DNA of 64,000 nucleotides from Nannocystis exedens (GCF_002343915.1 NZ_NETK01000001.1:10936001-11000000), one strand, 5' to 3'; shown: positions 26,996 through 35,605, counted from the stretch's first letter. Numbers and translations are program-made. The notes: generated by a model from the letters alone, not told the origin.

Positions 26996-27976
26996 TCAGG
27001 CGAGACCGGCGAGGCCGGCCCCGAGCAGGCCGACGTCGGTGTTCTTGACCACGGCGACGTGCATGTTGCGCACGAGCGGACTCATGCGGCCCTTGTCGCC
27101 GAAGGCGGCGATGAACCGGCCCTCGCGCAGGCGCGGCAGCAGCTTGGCGGCGATGCCGCCGGCGACGTACAGGCCGCCGGTCGGCAGGACCTTGAGCGCG
27201 AGGTTGCCGGCCTCGGCGCCGTAGAGGTCGAGGAAGATGTCGACGGCGCGCACGCAGGCCGGATCGTCGCCGGCGAGGGCGCGCGAGCCGATGACGGCGC
27301 CGGGATCCTCGACGGCCATGCGCGCGCGGGTGTCCAAAAGTTCAGGTTCGAGGCCCTCGGCGACCACGAACTGATAGGCGGTGACGAGACCGGGGCCGGA
27401 GACGATCCGCTCGTAGGAGACGCGGTGATGCCGCTTGAGGAGGAAGCGGAGCAAGGCGATCTCGAGCTCGTTGCGCGGGGCGAGGTCGCAGTGGCCGCCC
27501 TCGCTGGCGAGGAAGCGCGGACCTGCGGGGCTCGGCAGGAGCACGGCCTCGCCGAGGCCGGTGCCGGCGCCGATCAGGGCGATCGGGCCCGCCGGATCGC
27601 GCTCGCCCGCCTGCAGGACCTCGAGGTCGGCGGGGCCGAGGACCTGCAGGCCGAGCGCGACGGCGGCGAAGTCGTTGACCAGCGCGACCGAGTGCAAGCC
27701 GAGCTCGGCGGCCAGCGCGTCGGCGTCGATCTGCCACGGGAGGTTGGTGACCCGGCTGCGCCGATCGACCACCGGGCCGGCGACGCCGAAGCCGGCCCGC
27801 GTGATGTCGGGGACGTCGGCCCGGGCCAGAAAGTCGCGCACGATCGGCGCCAGGCCGGGGTGCTCGGCGCTGACGTAGCGCTGACGCGCGAGGACGTCGA
27901 GCCGACCGTCCGCCCGCCGATCGAGCACCGCGAGCAGGGTCTTGGTGCCGCCGATGTCGCCCGCGAGGACACGCAT
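26996..27976 (-). CDS. glk: Glucokinase
   Basis: 326 residues of the bacterial Glk family (ROK-unrelated PF02685 type); phosphorylates glucose with ATP to glucose-6-phosphate. The phosphate-binding motif DIGGTKT is at residues 6-12, followed by PVVDRRSRVTNLPW, the catalytic-base region NDFAAVALG, GAGTGLGEA, EGGHCDLAP and GGLYVAGGIAAKL. The frame is open 79 codons further upstream through Arg-rich sequence, but ATG 27976 gives the standard N-terminus (MRVLAGDIGGTKT). First gene of a pair with a membrane protein. Confidence 0.93.
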   Translation of the reverse strand: MRVLAGDIGGTKTLLAVLDRRADGRLDVLARQRYVSAEHPGLAPIVRDFLARADVPDITRAGFGVAGPVVDRRSRVTNLPWQIDADALAAELGLHSVALVNDFAAVALGLQVLGPADLEVLQAGERDPAGPIALIGAGTGLGEAVLLPSPAGPRFLASEGGHCDLAPRNELEIALLRFLLKRHHRVSYERIVSGPGLVTAYQFVVAEGLEPELLDTRARMAVEDPGAVIGSRALAGDDPACVRAVDIFLDLYGAEAGNLALKVLPTGGLYVAGGIAAKLLPRLREGRFIAAFGDKGRMSPLVRNMHVAVVKNTDVGLLGAGLAGLA

Positions 27977-28333
27977 ACGCCCACCGATAGCACGTCGCCC
28001 GCACGAGCGCGAGCGCGGCGAGAGGACGGCGCGAACGCGGGCCGAAACGCGCGCGTGCCGACGAGCCCGAGGCTCGGTCGAGAGCCGACGGGCGCGGGAC
28101 GAGGCCGGACGATTCGCTCCGCCGGAGCCAGCCGCCCGCGCTGCGTTCCCGGCAGAGGATGTCGCTCGAGGCGGGCCGGGGCGCTCGTCGAGTTCGCCTG
28201 TCTTCCGGGACATGTCGCATGGGGCATGACCCGAAGAACATGCCCTGGAATGCAGGTCCCGAAGGACATGCCCGTCTATCAGGGCGTGTCGTGGAGGACC
28301 GAAGATGCTGTCCTTCGAGGCATGTCCTGAGGG
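27977..28333. repeat. 357-base gap with five 20-bp inverted repeats
   Basis: No gene between two minus-strand genes; presumably contains the glk promoter. Copies of the element: 28196-28215 (GCCTGTCTTCCGGGACATGT), 28210-28229, 28224-28243, 28252-28271 (GCAGGTCCCGAAGGACATGC) and 28306-28325 (TGCTGTCCTTCGAGGCATGT). The first three are spaced 14 bases apart and overlap end to end, so the right arm of one is the left arm of the next. The last ends 8 bases from the stop of the upstream gene. Confidence 0.85.
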
Positions 28334-29371
28334 TCAGCGCGGGCGGGCGTCCATCGTCGCGTCGAGGGCGATCCGGCGCGGGGCGGCGCCGGCGAAGCGG
28401 ACCTCGGCCCAGTCGCCGTCGACGGTGAGGGTCGCCTCGGGGAAGGCGTCGCCGACCAGCGGGGCCTCGAGGGTGAGGCGGTGGATGGCGTTGTCGCGCG
28501 CGCGGGCGAGGAGGACGAACTGGGCCGTGGCGCCACGCGTGCCGCTGGCGATCAGCTGCGCCCGCGGGAGCGCGCCCTGGCCGCGGCGCCAGTCGTCGAG
28601 GAGGGCGACCTGGAAGGCGGGCAGGTAGCCGGCCTGAAACCGTTCTCCGTCACGGGCGACGACCTGGTACCAGCGCAGACAGACGCGCTGCGGCTCGCCG
28701 GCGGCGCCGGGCAGCGGGGGCGAGCGGTCGTCGCAGCGGTCGAGGGCGCCGAGCACGAACAGGCTGCCGGAGCGGCGCGCGAGGGCGAAGCGCTCGCCGG
28801 TCGGCGGGACGCGGGCCGCCGGGGCGGCGAACAGGGGCGCGCGATCGGGGACCAGGGCGGCGGGGATCCACGCGAGCTCGGGCGGCAGCAGCTCGGCCTG
28901 GTCCTTGGGCCACTGGACGGTGCGGCTGCCGCCGTCAGGGCTTCGGCCCTGCACGGTGAGCGCGACCAGCACGGCGCCGTGCGTCGGCAGCAGATCGCCG
29001 CCCGGGACGGGGGCGGGCGGCTGGCGCAGGGCCCGATCGCGCGGCGAGCCGACGACCGCGGCGAACGCCCAGCGGGCGACGAAGCGCATGGCGTCGTGGA
29101 TGGTGCCGACCTGGCCGACGACGGCCCCCACCGAGGTCGGCGCGCCCTCGACCGAGGTGCCGAGCGACATCGCCTCGGTCGCCGCGAGGACGCCGGGGCC
29201 CGGACCGAGCAAGTGGGCGCCGAGCCAGTAGCCGCCGCTGGTGGGCGCGGCGGGCGGAGGCGGGGGCGGCTCGGCGGCGGCTGTCGCACAGACCAGGGCG
29301 CAAAGGACAGGCACGATCGGCCAGGTCGCCGAGGACAGGCGGCGCAGGACCGGGCGAGGCGGCGCGCTCAT
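28334..29371 (-). CDS. Secreted hypothetical protein
   Basis: 345 residues. A signal peptide (RRLSSATWPIVPVLCALVCA, then TAAAEPPP) precedes a Pro-rich linker and a single domain, mostly of beta strands, with no recognised family. There are two Cys in the body (CDDRSPP and RVCLRW) that could pair. The frame continues upstream into the tandem-repeat region, but the signal peptide fixes ATG 29371. Preceded by a 39-bp direct repeat that overlaps its likely promoter. No neighbour gives a clue to its job. Confidence 0.75.
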   Translation of the reverse strand: MSAPPRPVLRRLSSATWPIVPVLCALVCATAAAEPPPPPPAAPTSGGYWLGAHLLGPGPGVLAATEAMSLGTSVEGAPTSVGAVVGQVGTIHDAMRFVARWAFAAVVGSPRDRALRQPPAPVPGGDLLPTHGAVLVALTVQGRSPDGGSRTVQWPKDQAELLPPELAWIPAALVPDRAPLFAAPAARVPPTGERFALARRSGSLFVLGALDRCDDRSPPLPGAAGEPQRVCLRWYQVVARDGERFQAGYLPAFQVALLDDWRRGQGALPRAQLIASGTRGATAQFVLLARARDNAIHRLTLEAPLVGDAFPEATLTVDGDWAEVRFAGAAPRRIALDATMDARPR

Positions 29372-29387
29372 GACGAGCGGAGGGTAC

Positions 29388-29465
29388 CGCAAAGGGGCGC
29401 GGGCGGGATCTGCCGGCGGCAGGAGTCGCAAAGGCGCGCGCGCGGGATCTGCCGGCCGCCGGAGG
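29388..29465. repeat. 39-bp direct repeat, two copies
   Basis: Two adjacent, slightly diverged copies starting at 29388 and 29427, each beginning CGCAAAGG and containing GCGGGATCTGCCGG. They lie 17 bases before the start of the minus-strand secreted protein, where its promoter should be. Confidence 0.75.
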
Positions 29466-29603
29466 TTGCCGGAGGTCGCGAGCGCGGCGCGGGGATGTGA
29501 GGATCCCGGGCGAGGCAAGTCCCGGACCGGCTCGGGGGCCTCCGCGTGGGTCGGCGGCGGACGCGGACGAGGCGGGCGCAGCGACGGGGTGTCACGAAAG
29601 TAC

Positions 29604-29901
29604 GGGACGAACCGGGGGCGCGCGCAGCGGTGTGACGCGGACGACCCGCGAGGTCGACCCGGCCGAAGTCTGCTCGGACGGCGCGACTCGGCCTGGCGGC
29701 GACGAGGGACGAACCGAGGGCGTGCGCAGCGGTGTGACGCGGACGACCCGCGAGGTCGACCGGGCCGAAGTCTGCTCGGACGGCAGCGACTCGGCCTGGC
29801 GGCGACGCGGGACGAACCGAGGGCGTGCGCAGCGGTGTGACGCGGCCGAAGTCTGCTCGGACGGCAGCGACTCGGCCTGGCGGCGACGAGGGACGAACGT
29901 G
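29604..29901. repeat. ~102-bp tandem repeat, about three copies
   Basis: Units begin at 29604, 29706 and 29809, each opening GGGACGAACCG and containing GCGCAGCGGTGTGACGCGG and CCGAAGTCTGCTCGGACGGC. Units 1 and 2 are 102 and 103 bases; unit 3 lacks an internal block of about 22 bases (81 bases long); a fourth start (GGGACGAACGTGG) is cut short at 29890. Periods of 102 and 103 break any reading frame, so the array is non-coding. Confidence 0.85.
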
Positions 29902-30280
29902 GAGTTCGGCCCGGCAGCGGCCGGGGACCACCGCGCAGCCCGGCCCGCGGAAGCGGCGATGAGAGGCCCAGGGCCTTGCGAGGTCGTCGGCGAGGACCCC
30001 GCAGCGGGGCCGGCCCTGCGAGCGCGTCGGCGAGGAGCACCTGGCCGGCGAAGGCATGAGCGAGGACCCACGGGCAAAACCCTGCGAGAGCGGCCCGACG
30101 AAGCGGGCTCGGCCGCGGGAGGCCGCCACGCATGGGAGGGTCCTCCCGCGCGCGCGAGCCGGAGACGACGGACCCGGCCTCGCGCGGTCGCGACGAGACG
30201 CGCCGGGAGGCCGGGACTCACGCCGGCCCTCGGCGGCGCGACGCGCTCCGGGGATCCGGAGCCGCGCCGAGGGCGGCGTG

Positions 30281-31072
30281 TCAGGCGGGCAGAGCCGCGA
30301 GCAGGGCGTCGGCGTGGCCGGCGACCTTGACGGGGCTGTGGACGGCCTCGATGCGGCCGTCGGGGCCGATCACGAAGGTGCTGCGGATGATGCCCTGGAC
30401 CTTGCGGCCGTACATCTGCTTCTCACCGTAGGCGCCGTACGCGGCGGCGACCTGGTTCCCCGGGTCGGACAACAGCGGGAAGTTCAGGCCGAATTTGGCC
30501 CGGAACTTGGCGTGCGAGGCGAGGCTGTCGCCGCTGACGCCGAGCACGGTCACGCCGGACGCGGCGAAGCGGGGCTGGCGGTCGCGGAAGTCACACGCCT
30601 CCGTGGTGCATCCGGGGGTGTTGTCGCGGGGGTAGAAGTAGAGGACGACCCGGCGCCCGGCGAAGTCGCCGAGGGCGTAGGTCTTGCCGTCGTCCGCCGC
30701 GAGCGAGAAGGTCGGCGCGGGGTCGCCGGGCTTCAGCGCAGGGCCTATTTCTTCCTCCTCTTCGGAGCGGCTGGGCGCTGCCTTCTTGGCCGGAGCCCGC
30801 TTGGCGGCGGCCTTCTTGGCCGGCGCGGCCTTGGCGGCCTTCTTGGCGGCCGTCTTCTTGGCGGCGGCCTTCTTCGCCGGGGCGGCCTTGGCGGCCTTCT
30901 TGGCCGGAGCGGCCTTGGCAGCCTTCTTGGCCGGAGCGGCCTTGGCAGCCTTCTTGCCGGCCTTCTTGGCCGGAGCGGCCGGGGCCGGGGCGGCCTTCTT
31001 GGCGGCCTTCTTGGCCGGGGCTTTCTTGCTGGCGGTCTTCTTGCTGGTCGCGCTGGTGGTGCGAGGTGGCAT
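30281..31072 (-). CDS. bcp: Peroxiredoxin (BCP type) with histone-H1-like tail
   Basis: 263 residues in two parts. Residues 1-100 are a Lys/Ala/Pro tail made of AAKAAPAKK-type repeats, like the C-terminus of eukaryotic histone H1 or bacterial HU extensions, and should bind DNA. Residues about 112-263 are a complete thiol peroxidase of the bacterioferritin-comigratory (BCP/PrxQ) class, with peroxidatic Cys155 in NTPGCTTEAC and resolving Cys160 five residues on, the spacing of E. coli BCP. It would reduce hydroperoxides using thioredoxin. ATG 31072 has GGAGAG just upstream; longer in-frame reading upstream is not credible. A short acidic spacer (SRSEEEEEIG) joins the parts. Alone on its strand here. 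Confidence 0.9.
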   Translation of the reverse strand: MPPRTTSATSKKTASKKAPAKKAAKKAAPAPAAPAKKAGKKAAKAAPAKKAAKAAPAKKAAKAAPAKKAAAKKTAAKKAAKAAPAKKAAAKRAPAKKAAPSRSEEEEEIGPALKPGDPAPTFSLAADDGKTYALGDFAGRRVVLYFYPRDNTPGCTTEACDFRDRQPRFAASGVTVLGVSGDSLASHAKFRAKFGLNFPLLSDPGNQVAAAYGAYGEKQMYGRKVQGIIRSTFVIGPDGRIEAVHSPVKVAGHADALLAALPA

Positions 31073-31674
31073 GGCTCTCCGTGGCGTTGAGTTGTTCAGC
31101 CACGGCGAGTCTACAGACACAGCATCAAAGAACAACCAGCGGCGACGATGTCGCGGCGGCGTCGATGCGGCTGTCGGCTCGACCGTCGCAACGCTGAAAT
31201 GTCGCCACCAACACACCGTCGTGCGCAGGTCCCGTCCGATCGGACAGGTCGCGTGCGGACGGTGATCGAGGCGATATCTCGTCGATCGAGGCAGGGATCG
31301 ATCCGCGTCGCGAGGGCGCGTCGCCAGCCGGCGCGTCGTTTGCCGAGACCCCGCGCCGACGGTCGAGCAGACGACGCCGCGTGATCGGGACCGGGAGAGA
31401 TCCGGCTGTGAGCCGCGGACGAGCCGGGGCCCCCGAGCGGTCGCAGCCCTCGTCACGGGTGCCCGCGAAGCGGCCCGCGAAGCTCCGGTCCGCGGCCCCG
31501 AGCCGGCCCGGCAAAAATGCGCGGGCTCGAGTCAAAAAGGCCGCGCCCGCCTGAACGGCGCCGCGGCGGGGCCTGGCGGCCGCTGCCGCCGCTGGCCGCG
31601 CGGACCGCCGGCGCCGCGCTTTACACGGGCGCGGGCGGCCGGCTAAAGTGGCGACCGAGCTCAGGATCTTCGAT
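31073..31674. other. 602-base gap between divergent genes
   Basis: No gene seen. It must hold the promoters of the peroxiredoxin (minus) and the lipoprotein (plus). One copy of the 20-bp element lies at 31230-31249, with right arm GGACAGGT and a degenerate left arm. AT content is slightly higher around 31080-31150. Nothing else recognisable. Confidence 0.55.
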
Positions 31675-32469
31675 ATGTCCGCACTGCGATCGTCCCCCGG
31701 TGTTCTGGCCAGCGTGATCGTCCCCCTGTCGCTGATGTGCTCCGGCTGCGGGGGCGACGGGAAGACCCTGGCCGAGAAGCTGGCCGAAGACCCGGAGAAG
31801 AAGATGCTGGAAGAGGCCGGCTACGTGAAAAAGGAGATCAAGCGGCCGCCCGCAGGTCTCCCGCCGCCGACCGACGAGGAGTTCAAGGCCTGGGACCGCA
31901 AGGACCCCGAGGGGGAGAAGCACCTGCACAAGTTCGACAAGGCGAACTTGAAGAAGATGCTCAACTACTTCGGCGAGCTCGAGTGCTTCCGCGACGAGAT
32001 GAAGAAAGAGGGCGCCAAGGGCGCAGGTGCGGAGCCGGGCAGCCCGACCGAAGAGCAGTGGTACCAGTTCAAGCAGAACTTCATCCCGCTGGTGAACACC
32101 TGGCAGCAGCGGCTGTTCGCCAACGAGCCGCGGATCCTCGAGAAGTCCAAGCTCATCGGCCACTTCCTCGAGGCCCACGAGCTGGTGATGCACGGCTACC
32201 CCGACGCGTACAACAACAACGACCAGAACGCGATCGCCCAGGCCGACGCCCACTGGCTCATCATCGAGAACAAGATCACCAAGTACCTCAAGAACATCAC
32301 CGACGAGCCGCTGCCGAAGCCGGATCTCAACGATCCGAAGCAGAAGGAAGCCCACGACAAGTTCTGCCTGGCGGCCCTGAACCCGCCGAAGAACACGGGC
32401 AAGGCCAAGGTGAAGCACGTCGGCGGCGGCGGGCGCGGCACCAAGAAGCTGAACATGGGCGAGGACTGA
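31675..32469 (+). CDS. Lipoprotein of unknown function
   Basis: 264 residues. A type II signal (SALRSSPGVLASVIVPLSLM, then CSGCGG) gives a lipid-modified Cys. The mature protein is helical and strongly charged (KTLAEKLAEDPEKKMLEEAG, DKANLKKMLNYFGELECFRD), without recognised family; the C-terminus is basic (KAKVKHVGGGGRGTKK). ATG 31675 has AGGA 8 bases upstream; a GTG at 31648 is in frame but would spoil the signal peptide. It is 3 bases before the CcmH-like gene and heads an operon with it and the FHA/CpaF-like gene. Confidence 0.75.
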   Translation: MSALRSSPGVLASVIVPLSLMCSGCGGDGKTLAEKLAEDPEKKMLEEAGYVKKEIKRPPAGLPPPTDEEFKAWDRKDPEGEKHLHKFDKANLKKMLNYFGELECFRDEMKKEGAKGAGAEPGSPTEEQWYQFKQNFIPLVNTWQQRLFANEPRILEKSKLIGHFLEAHELVMHGYPDAYNNNDQNAIAQADAHWLIIENKITKYLKNITDEPLPKPDLNDPKQKEAHDKFCLAALNPPKNTGKAKVKHVGGGGRGTKKLNMGED

Positions 32470-32472
32470 GCC

Positions 32473-33000
32473 ATGGCTGCCACGCCAGCTCCGGCGCCGG
32501 CTTCAGGTCCTGCGACGCCTGAAGCGGCCACCAGCGCCCGCCCCGAGGCCGAGGCCGAGGCGCTGATGCTCGAGCTCAGCCACGATCTGATGTCGCCGTA
32601 CTGCCCGGGCCGCACGATCGCGACCTGCCCGTCGCCGCAGGCGCGCAAGCTCGAGGCGCAGATCCTCGACCAGGCGCGCAGCGGCCAGTCGCGCGAGACC
32701 ATCGAGAACACCCTGGTGGCGCGCTTCCCCGACATCCGCGGCTACGTCGGGCGCCCCGAGCTCGTGTGGGGCACGGCGGTGGCGGCGTTGGTGGCGTTGA
32801 CGCTGCTGTTCTTCGTCGCCCGCCGCTGGGTGCGTGGCACGCAGCGCACGGCGCCGGCGGCGGCCTCGCCGGACGCCGCGGCCGTGGCCGTGCCCGGCGC
32901 GGCCCGTCGCGCCGGCGGCCCCGCGGGGAGCCCGGGCGGGCCCTCGCAGCGCGAAATCGATGCTCTCGACGACGCGCTCGACCGCGTCGACGAGTTCTAG
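32473..33000 (+). CDS. CcmH-like cytochrome c maturation protein
   Basis: 175 residues. The middle holds LMSPYCPGRTIATCPSPQAR, a two-Cys motif used by CcmH/NrfF-type proteins of this lineage in place of the usual CxxC (LRCxxCQ), then helices EAQILDQARSGQSRETIENTLVARF typical of the three-helix CcmH domain. One transmembrane helix follows (about 98-115; GTAVAALVALTLLFFVA). The first 28 residues are an Ala/Pro tail with no signal peptide, so membrane topology is unusual for CcmH, which normally starts with one. It would reduce apocytochrome c Cys before haem attachment. No other ccm genes are adjacent, so the call is moderate. Confidence 0.65.
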   Translation: MAATPAPAPASGPATPEAATSARPEAEAEALMLELSHDLMSPYCPGRTIATCPSPQARKLEAQILDQARSGQSRETIENTLVARFPDIRGYVGRPELVWGTAVAALVALTLLFFVARRWVRGTQRTAPAAASPDAAAVAVPGAARRAGGPAGSPGGPSQREIDALDDALDRVDEF

Positions 33001-33081
33001 CACGCCGGCCCGCGCCCGCTGAAGCCGACTGTCCCGGGTGCAGGTCTTGAGCGGGCGAGGGCTCCGCGGTAAGAGCGGTCT

Positions 33082-34725
33082 GTGCTGACGGTAGTAGTCC
33101 ACGAAAAGGGCGGCCAGACCCAGCGTTTCGCGTTCGCAGGCGAGGAGTTCTCGATCGGTCGCGAGGACGACAACGACCTCGTGCTCGATCGGGTCAACGT
33201 GTCGAAGCACCACCTCTGCTTCCGCAAGGTCGACGGCCGCGTCGAGGTGGTCGACCTCGAGAGCACCAACGGCACCTACCTCAACGGCCGCAAGGTCCAG
33301 AGCCCGCGGACGGTCCGTCGCACCGACCGAGTCTACGTCGGCGACTACATCCTCATGCTCGACGGCGAGGACACGGCGATCGTCCCTACGCCGGCCGACG
33401 ACAAGCGCCGCCGCGACGAACAGGACGACACCGGGCTCGTGACGTCGGCCCAGCGCGTGGCCGCGCCCGGGGTCGAGAGCACCTACCTCGACGGCCTGGC
33501 GGCGCAGATTCACCAGACGCTGCTGAAGGCGGTGCCGCGGATCGATCCGATGACCTCGGGCGAGGTCGGCGAAGAGGAGCGCAAGGAGGTCATCGAGCTG
33601 GTCGACGGGATCCTGGCCGACTTCCGCGACTCGCAGCAGATCGAGGCGACCGTCGACGTCGGGCCGTTCCGCGAGCGGATCCTGCGAGAGATGCTCGAGT
33701 GGGGCCCGCTCGGCGATCTCATGCGCGACGACTCGGTGCGCGAGATCCAGGTCGTCGGCACCGCGCCGATCCACGTCGTCCGCGACGACGGCAACGGCGA
33801 GCGGCTCGAGCTGCGCTTCACCGGCGAGCGCGCGCTGCTGATGGCGATGCAACGGATGTGCAAAAAGCGCGGGCTGTGGGTCGAGGGCGCCCACGTCATC
33901 GAGGGCATCGTCGATCACGGCTTTTACCTCTACGCGCTGCTGCCCCCGCACCCGGCCCGGCAGTACGTCGTCAGCCTCCGACGCATGCGCACCGACGCCA
34001 ACAACCTGACGGCGCTGGTCCAGGAGGGCGTGCTGTCGGCCGACATGCGCGAGTTCCTGGTGGCGACGCTGAAGTCGTGCCGGCGCGTGCTGGTCTGCGC
34101 CTCCGGCGGCGTCAACCTCGACCGCTTCATGCGCGCGCTGGTCGGCGAGATCCCCGAGTCGCTGCGCGTGGCCTGCATCTCCGACTCGGGCCGGCTCGGC
34201 AGCTCGCGCAAGGGCTGGATCCCGGTGCGCCGCCTGACCGAGGCCAACGACAAGGTCGAGCTCGGACCGGTCCTCGGGGTGCTGCTGCGCGGCGGGCTCG
34301 ACCTGCTGATCTCGCAGCAGTGCAGCCACCAGGACGCGGCCGGGGTGATCGACGCGCTGGCCGGGGCGAGCCGCGGCGCGGTGGTGTCGCTGTGGGGCAT
34401 CAACACGGCCCACGCGCTGTCGCGCCTGGCCGCCCTCGGCACCGCCTCCGGCGGCGCCGTCCAGGGCCTCACGCTGTCCCTGGCGCACGCGATCGACGTG
34501 GTCATCCGCCTCAACAGCGGGGTCAACCTCGAGTCGATGCAGGTGATCGAGATCATCGAGCCCGACACCCGCGCCGACAGCAGCATCGAGTACCGCCAGC
34601 TGTTCGTCACCACCAAGTCCGAGGACGGGACGACCGAGTTCAAGGACACGCCGGCGCTGCAGCAGCTGCTGCGCAAGATGATCAATCAGGGCGGCGAGGT
34701 GCCGCCGCGACTGCTGCGCGGCTGA
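33082..34725 (+). CDS. FHA domain fused to a CpaF-like pseudo-ATPase
   Basis: 547 residues from GTG 33082. Residues 1-95 are an FHA domain (FSIGREDDNDLVL, SKHHLCF, STNGTYLNG). From about residue 195 the chain follows the CpaF/TadA secretion ATPase fold: the N-domain (SVREIQVVGTAPIHVV, then a GERALLMAMQRM helix and YLYALLPPH) and the motor domain. The Walker A loop is lost: where CpaF has GGTGSGKTT this protein has CASGGVNLDR (about 339-348) with no Lys, and the Walker B GEVRG is replaced by LLISQQCSHQDAAG. It should not hydrolyse ATP. Known relatives power type IV pili and Tad secretion; here a regulatory or structural role triggered by Thr phosphorylation is inferred. Third gene of the lipoprotein-CcmH-like operon. 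Confidence 0.85.
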   Translation: MLTVVVHEKGGQTQRFAFAGEEFSIGREDDNDLVLDRVNVSKHHLCFRKVDGRVEVVDLESTNGTYLNGRKVQSPRTVRRTDRVYVGDYILMLDGEDTAIVPTPADDKRRRDEQDDTGLVTSAQRVAAPGVESTYLDGLAAQIHQTLLKAVPRIDPMTSGEVGEEERKEVIELVDGILADFRDSQQIEATVDVGPFRERILREMLEWGPLGDLMRDDSVREIQVVGTAPIHVVRDDGNGERLELRFTGERALLMAMQRMCKKRGLWVEGAHVIEGIVDHGFYLYALLPPHPARQYVVSLRRMRTDANNLTALVQEGVLSADMREFLVATLKSCRRVLVCASGGVNLDRFMRALVGEIPESLRVACISDSGRLGSSRKGWIPVRRLTEANDKVELGPVLGVLLRGGLDLLISQQCSHQDAAGVIDALAGASRGAVVSLWGINTAHALSRLAALGTASGGAVQGLTLSLAHAIDVVIRLNSGVNLESMQVIEIIEPDTRADSSIEYRQLFVTTKSEDGTTEFKDTPALQQLLRKMINQGGEVPPRLLRG

Positions 34726-34756
34726 ACGGGCCGCGTCGGCGCTGCGGTTCCTTGGG

Positions 34757-34818
34757 GCATGGTCCAGGAGACATGCCCGGATGGATAGGTTCGTTCGGAC
34801 CTATCCAATTGGACATGA
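34757..34818. repeat. Cluster of 20-bp repeats with an 8-bp palindromic core
   Basis: GCATGGTCCAGGAGACATGC (34757-34776), then GGATAGGT (34783-34790) pairing perfectly with ACCTATCC (34799-34806), then ACCTATCCAATTGGACATGA (34799-34818). ACCTATCC can pair either way, giving two exclusive hairpins. The change TGTCC to TATCC is matched in the opposite arm only in the longer hairpin. Between convergent genes. Confidence 0.8.
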
Positions 34819-34922
34819 CCAAAAAGACCGCGGGGAGTCTGCCGCGCGCTGCGGGGGCGCGCGAAGACCCGCGGGCGGCTCGGGCGAGCTGCGCCGCGGG
34901 TCACGAGGGCAGGGGCCGGGGG

Positions 34923-35480
34923 TCAGCCGAGCTGCTTGTTGAACTCGGCGATCGCGGGGCCGCCGAGCTGGTTGGCGATCTGCTGGATGAGGGCGCGCTC
35001 CTCGTCGGAGACGGTGCCCATGTTGAGGAAGCCGCCGCTGGCGCCGGCGACCTGGACGCAGAGGTCGACGATGTTGGCGGCCCGGGCGCCGCCGACGGCC
35101 TCCTTGAGCACGGCGAGGCTCTGGTCGAGGAAGGCCTGCGACGGGCGCTCCTCGAGCAGGCTCTCGACGGTGCGGAACGCCTCGGTGCCGGGCTGGATCC
35201 CGCGGCCGCGGAGGACGTCGAGGATGGCGGTCCGCTCCTTGCGGCTGACCGAGCCGTCGGCCCACGCGACGTGGACGAGCGGCAGGAGGTCGAACACCTT
35301 GAGCTTCTCGCCGGTGAAGCCGAGCGCGGCGATCCGGTCGGACAGCGAGAGGGTGTCTTTCTGGCGGTCGTCGCGGAGCTCGCCGGCCGCCTTGTCGAGC
35401 TGCTCGCGGAGCTGCTCGCGGAGCTCTCGCTCGCGCTGCTGGAAGTACGCGTCTTCGTTGTCGCTGGGCGTGACGGACAT
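34923..35480 (-). CDS. TerB-like domain protein
   Basis: 185 residues, cytoplasmic. A charged coiled-coil start (residues 12-45) leads into an all-helical TerB-type domain: VFDLLPLVHVAWADGSVSRK is the family hallmark, with the acidic metal-binding pattern repeated at GTVSDEERALIQQIA. TerB domains are linked to tellurite resistance and metal or stress sensing, but isolated copies such as this are widespread and their role is open. No other ter genes nearby, so tellurite resistance should not be assumed. Converges with the FHA/CpaF-like gene. Confidence 0.8.
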   Translation of the reverse strand: MSVTPSDNEDAYFQQRERELREQLREQLDKAAGELRDDRQKDTLSLSDRIAALGFTGEKLKVFDLLPLVHVAWADGSVSRKERTAILDVLRGRGIQPGTEAFRTVESLLEERPSQAFLDQSLAVLKEAVGGARAANIVDLCVQVAGASGGFLNMGTVSDEERALIQQIANQLGGPAIAEFNKQLG

Positions 35481-35605
35481 GCGCCTGGGACGCTACCAGG
35501 GGCCCACAGCTTGTCAATTGGATCCGGCCGGCGCGGCCGGGCGCGAGCGAGCGCCCGGCTGAGCCGGCCGGAGCGGAGGCGGTCGACGGGCGATGCGGAC
35601 GCCGA

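Larger units (their letters stand above)
29372..30280. other. 909-base region without a credible gene
   Basis: Open frames exist on both strands but change frame across the repeats and read as Arg/Gly/Ala-rich strings, so I see no gene. It holds the 39-bp direct repeat (29388-29465) and a ~102-bp tandem array (29604-29901). From 29902 to 30280 there is only extreme-GC sequence with many short CG runs. Confidence 0.6.

Noticed and set aside
29604..29901. CRISPR array
   Set aside because: Adjacent 102-bp tandem units with no spacers; no cas genes in the window.
29497..30330. A 277-codon plus-strand frame over the tandem repeats
   Set aside because: The repeat period of 102 then 103 shifts frame, and composition is Arg/Gly/Ala noise without a ribosome site.
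34923..35480. Tellurite resistance operon
   Set aside because: Only a TerB-like domain is present; no terZ, terD or terC genes beside it.
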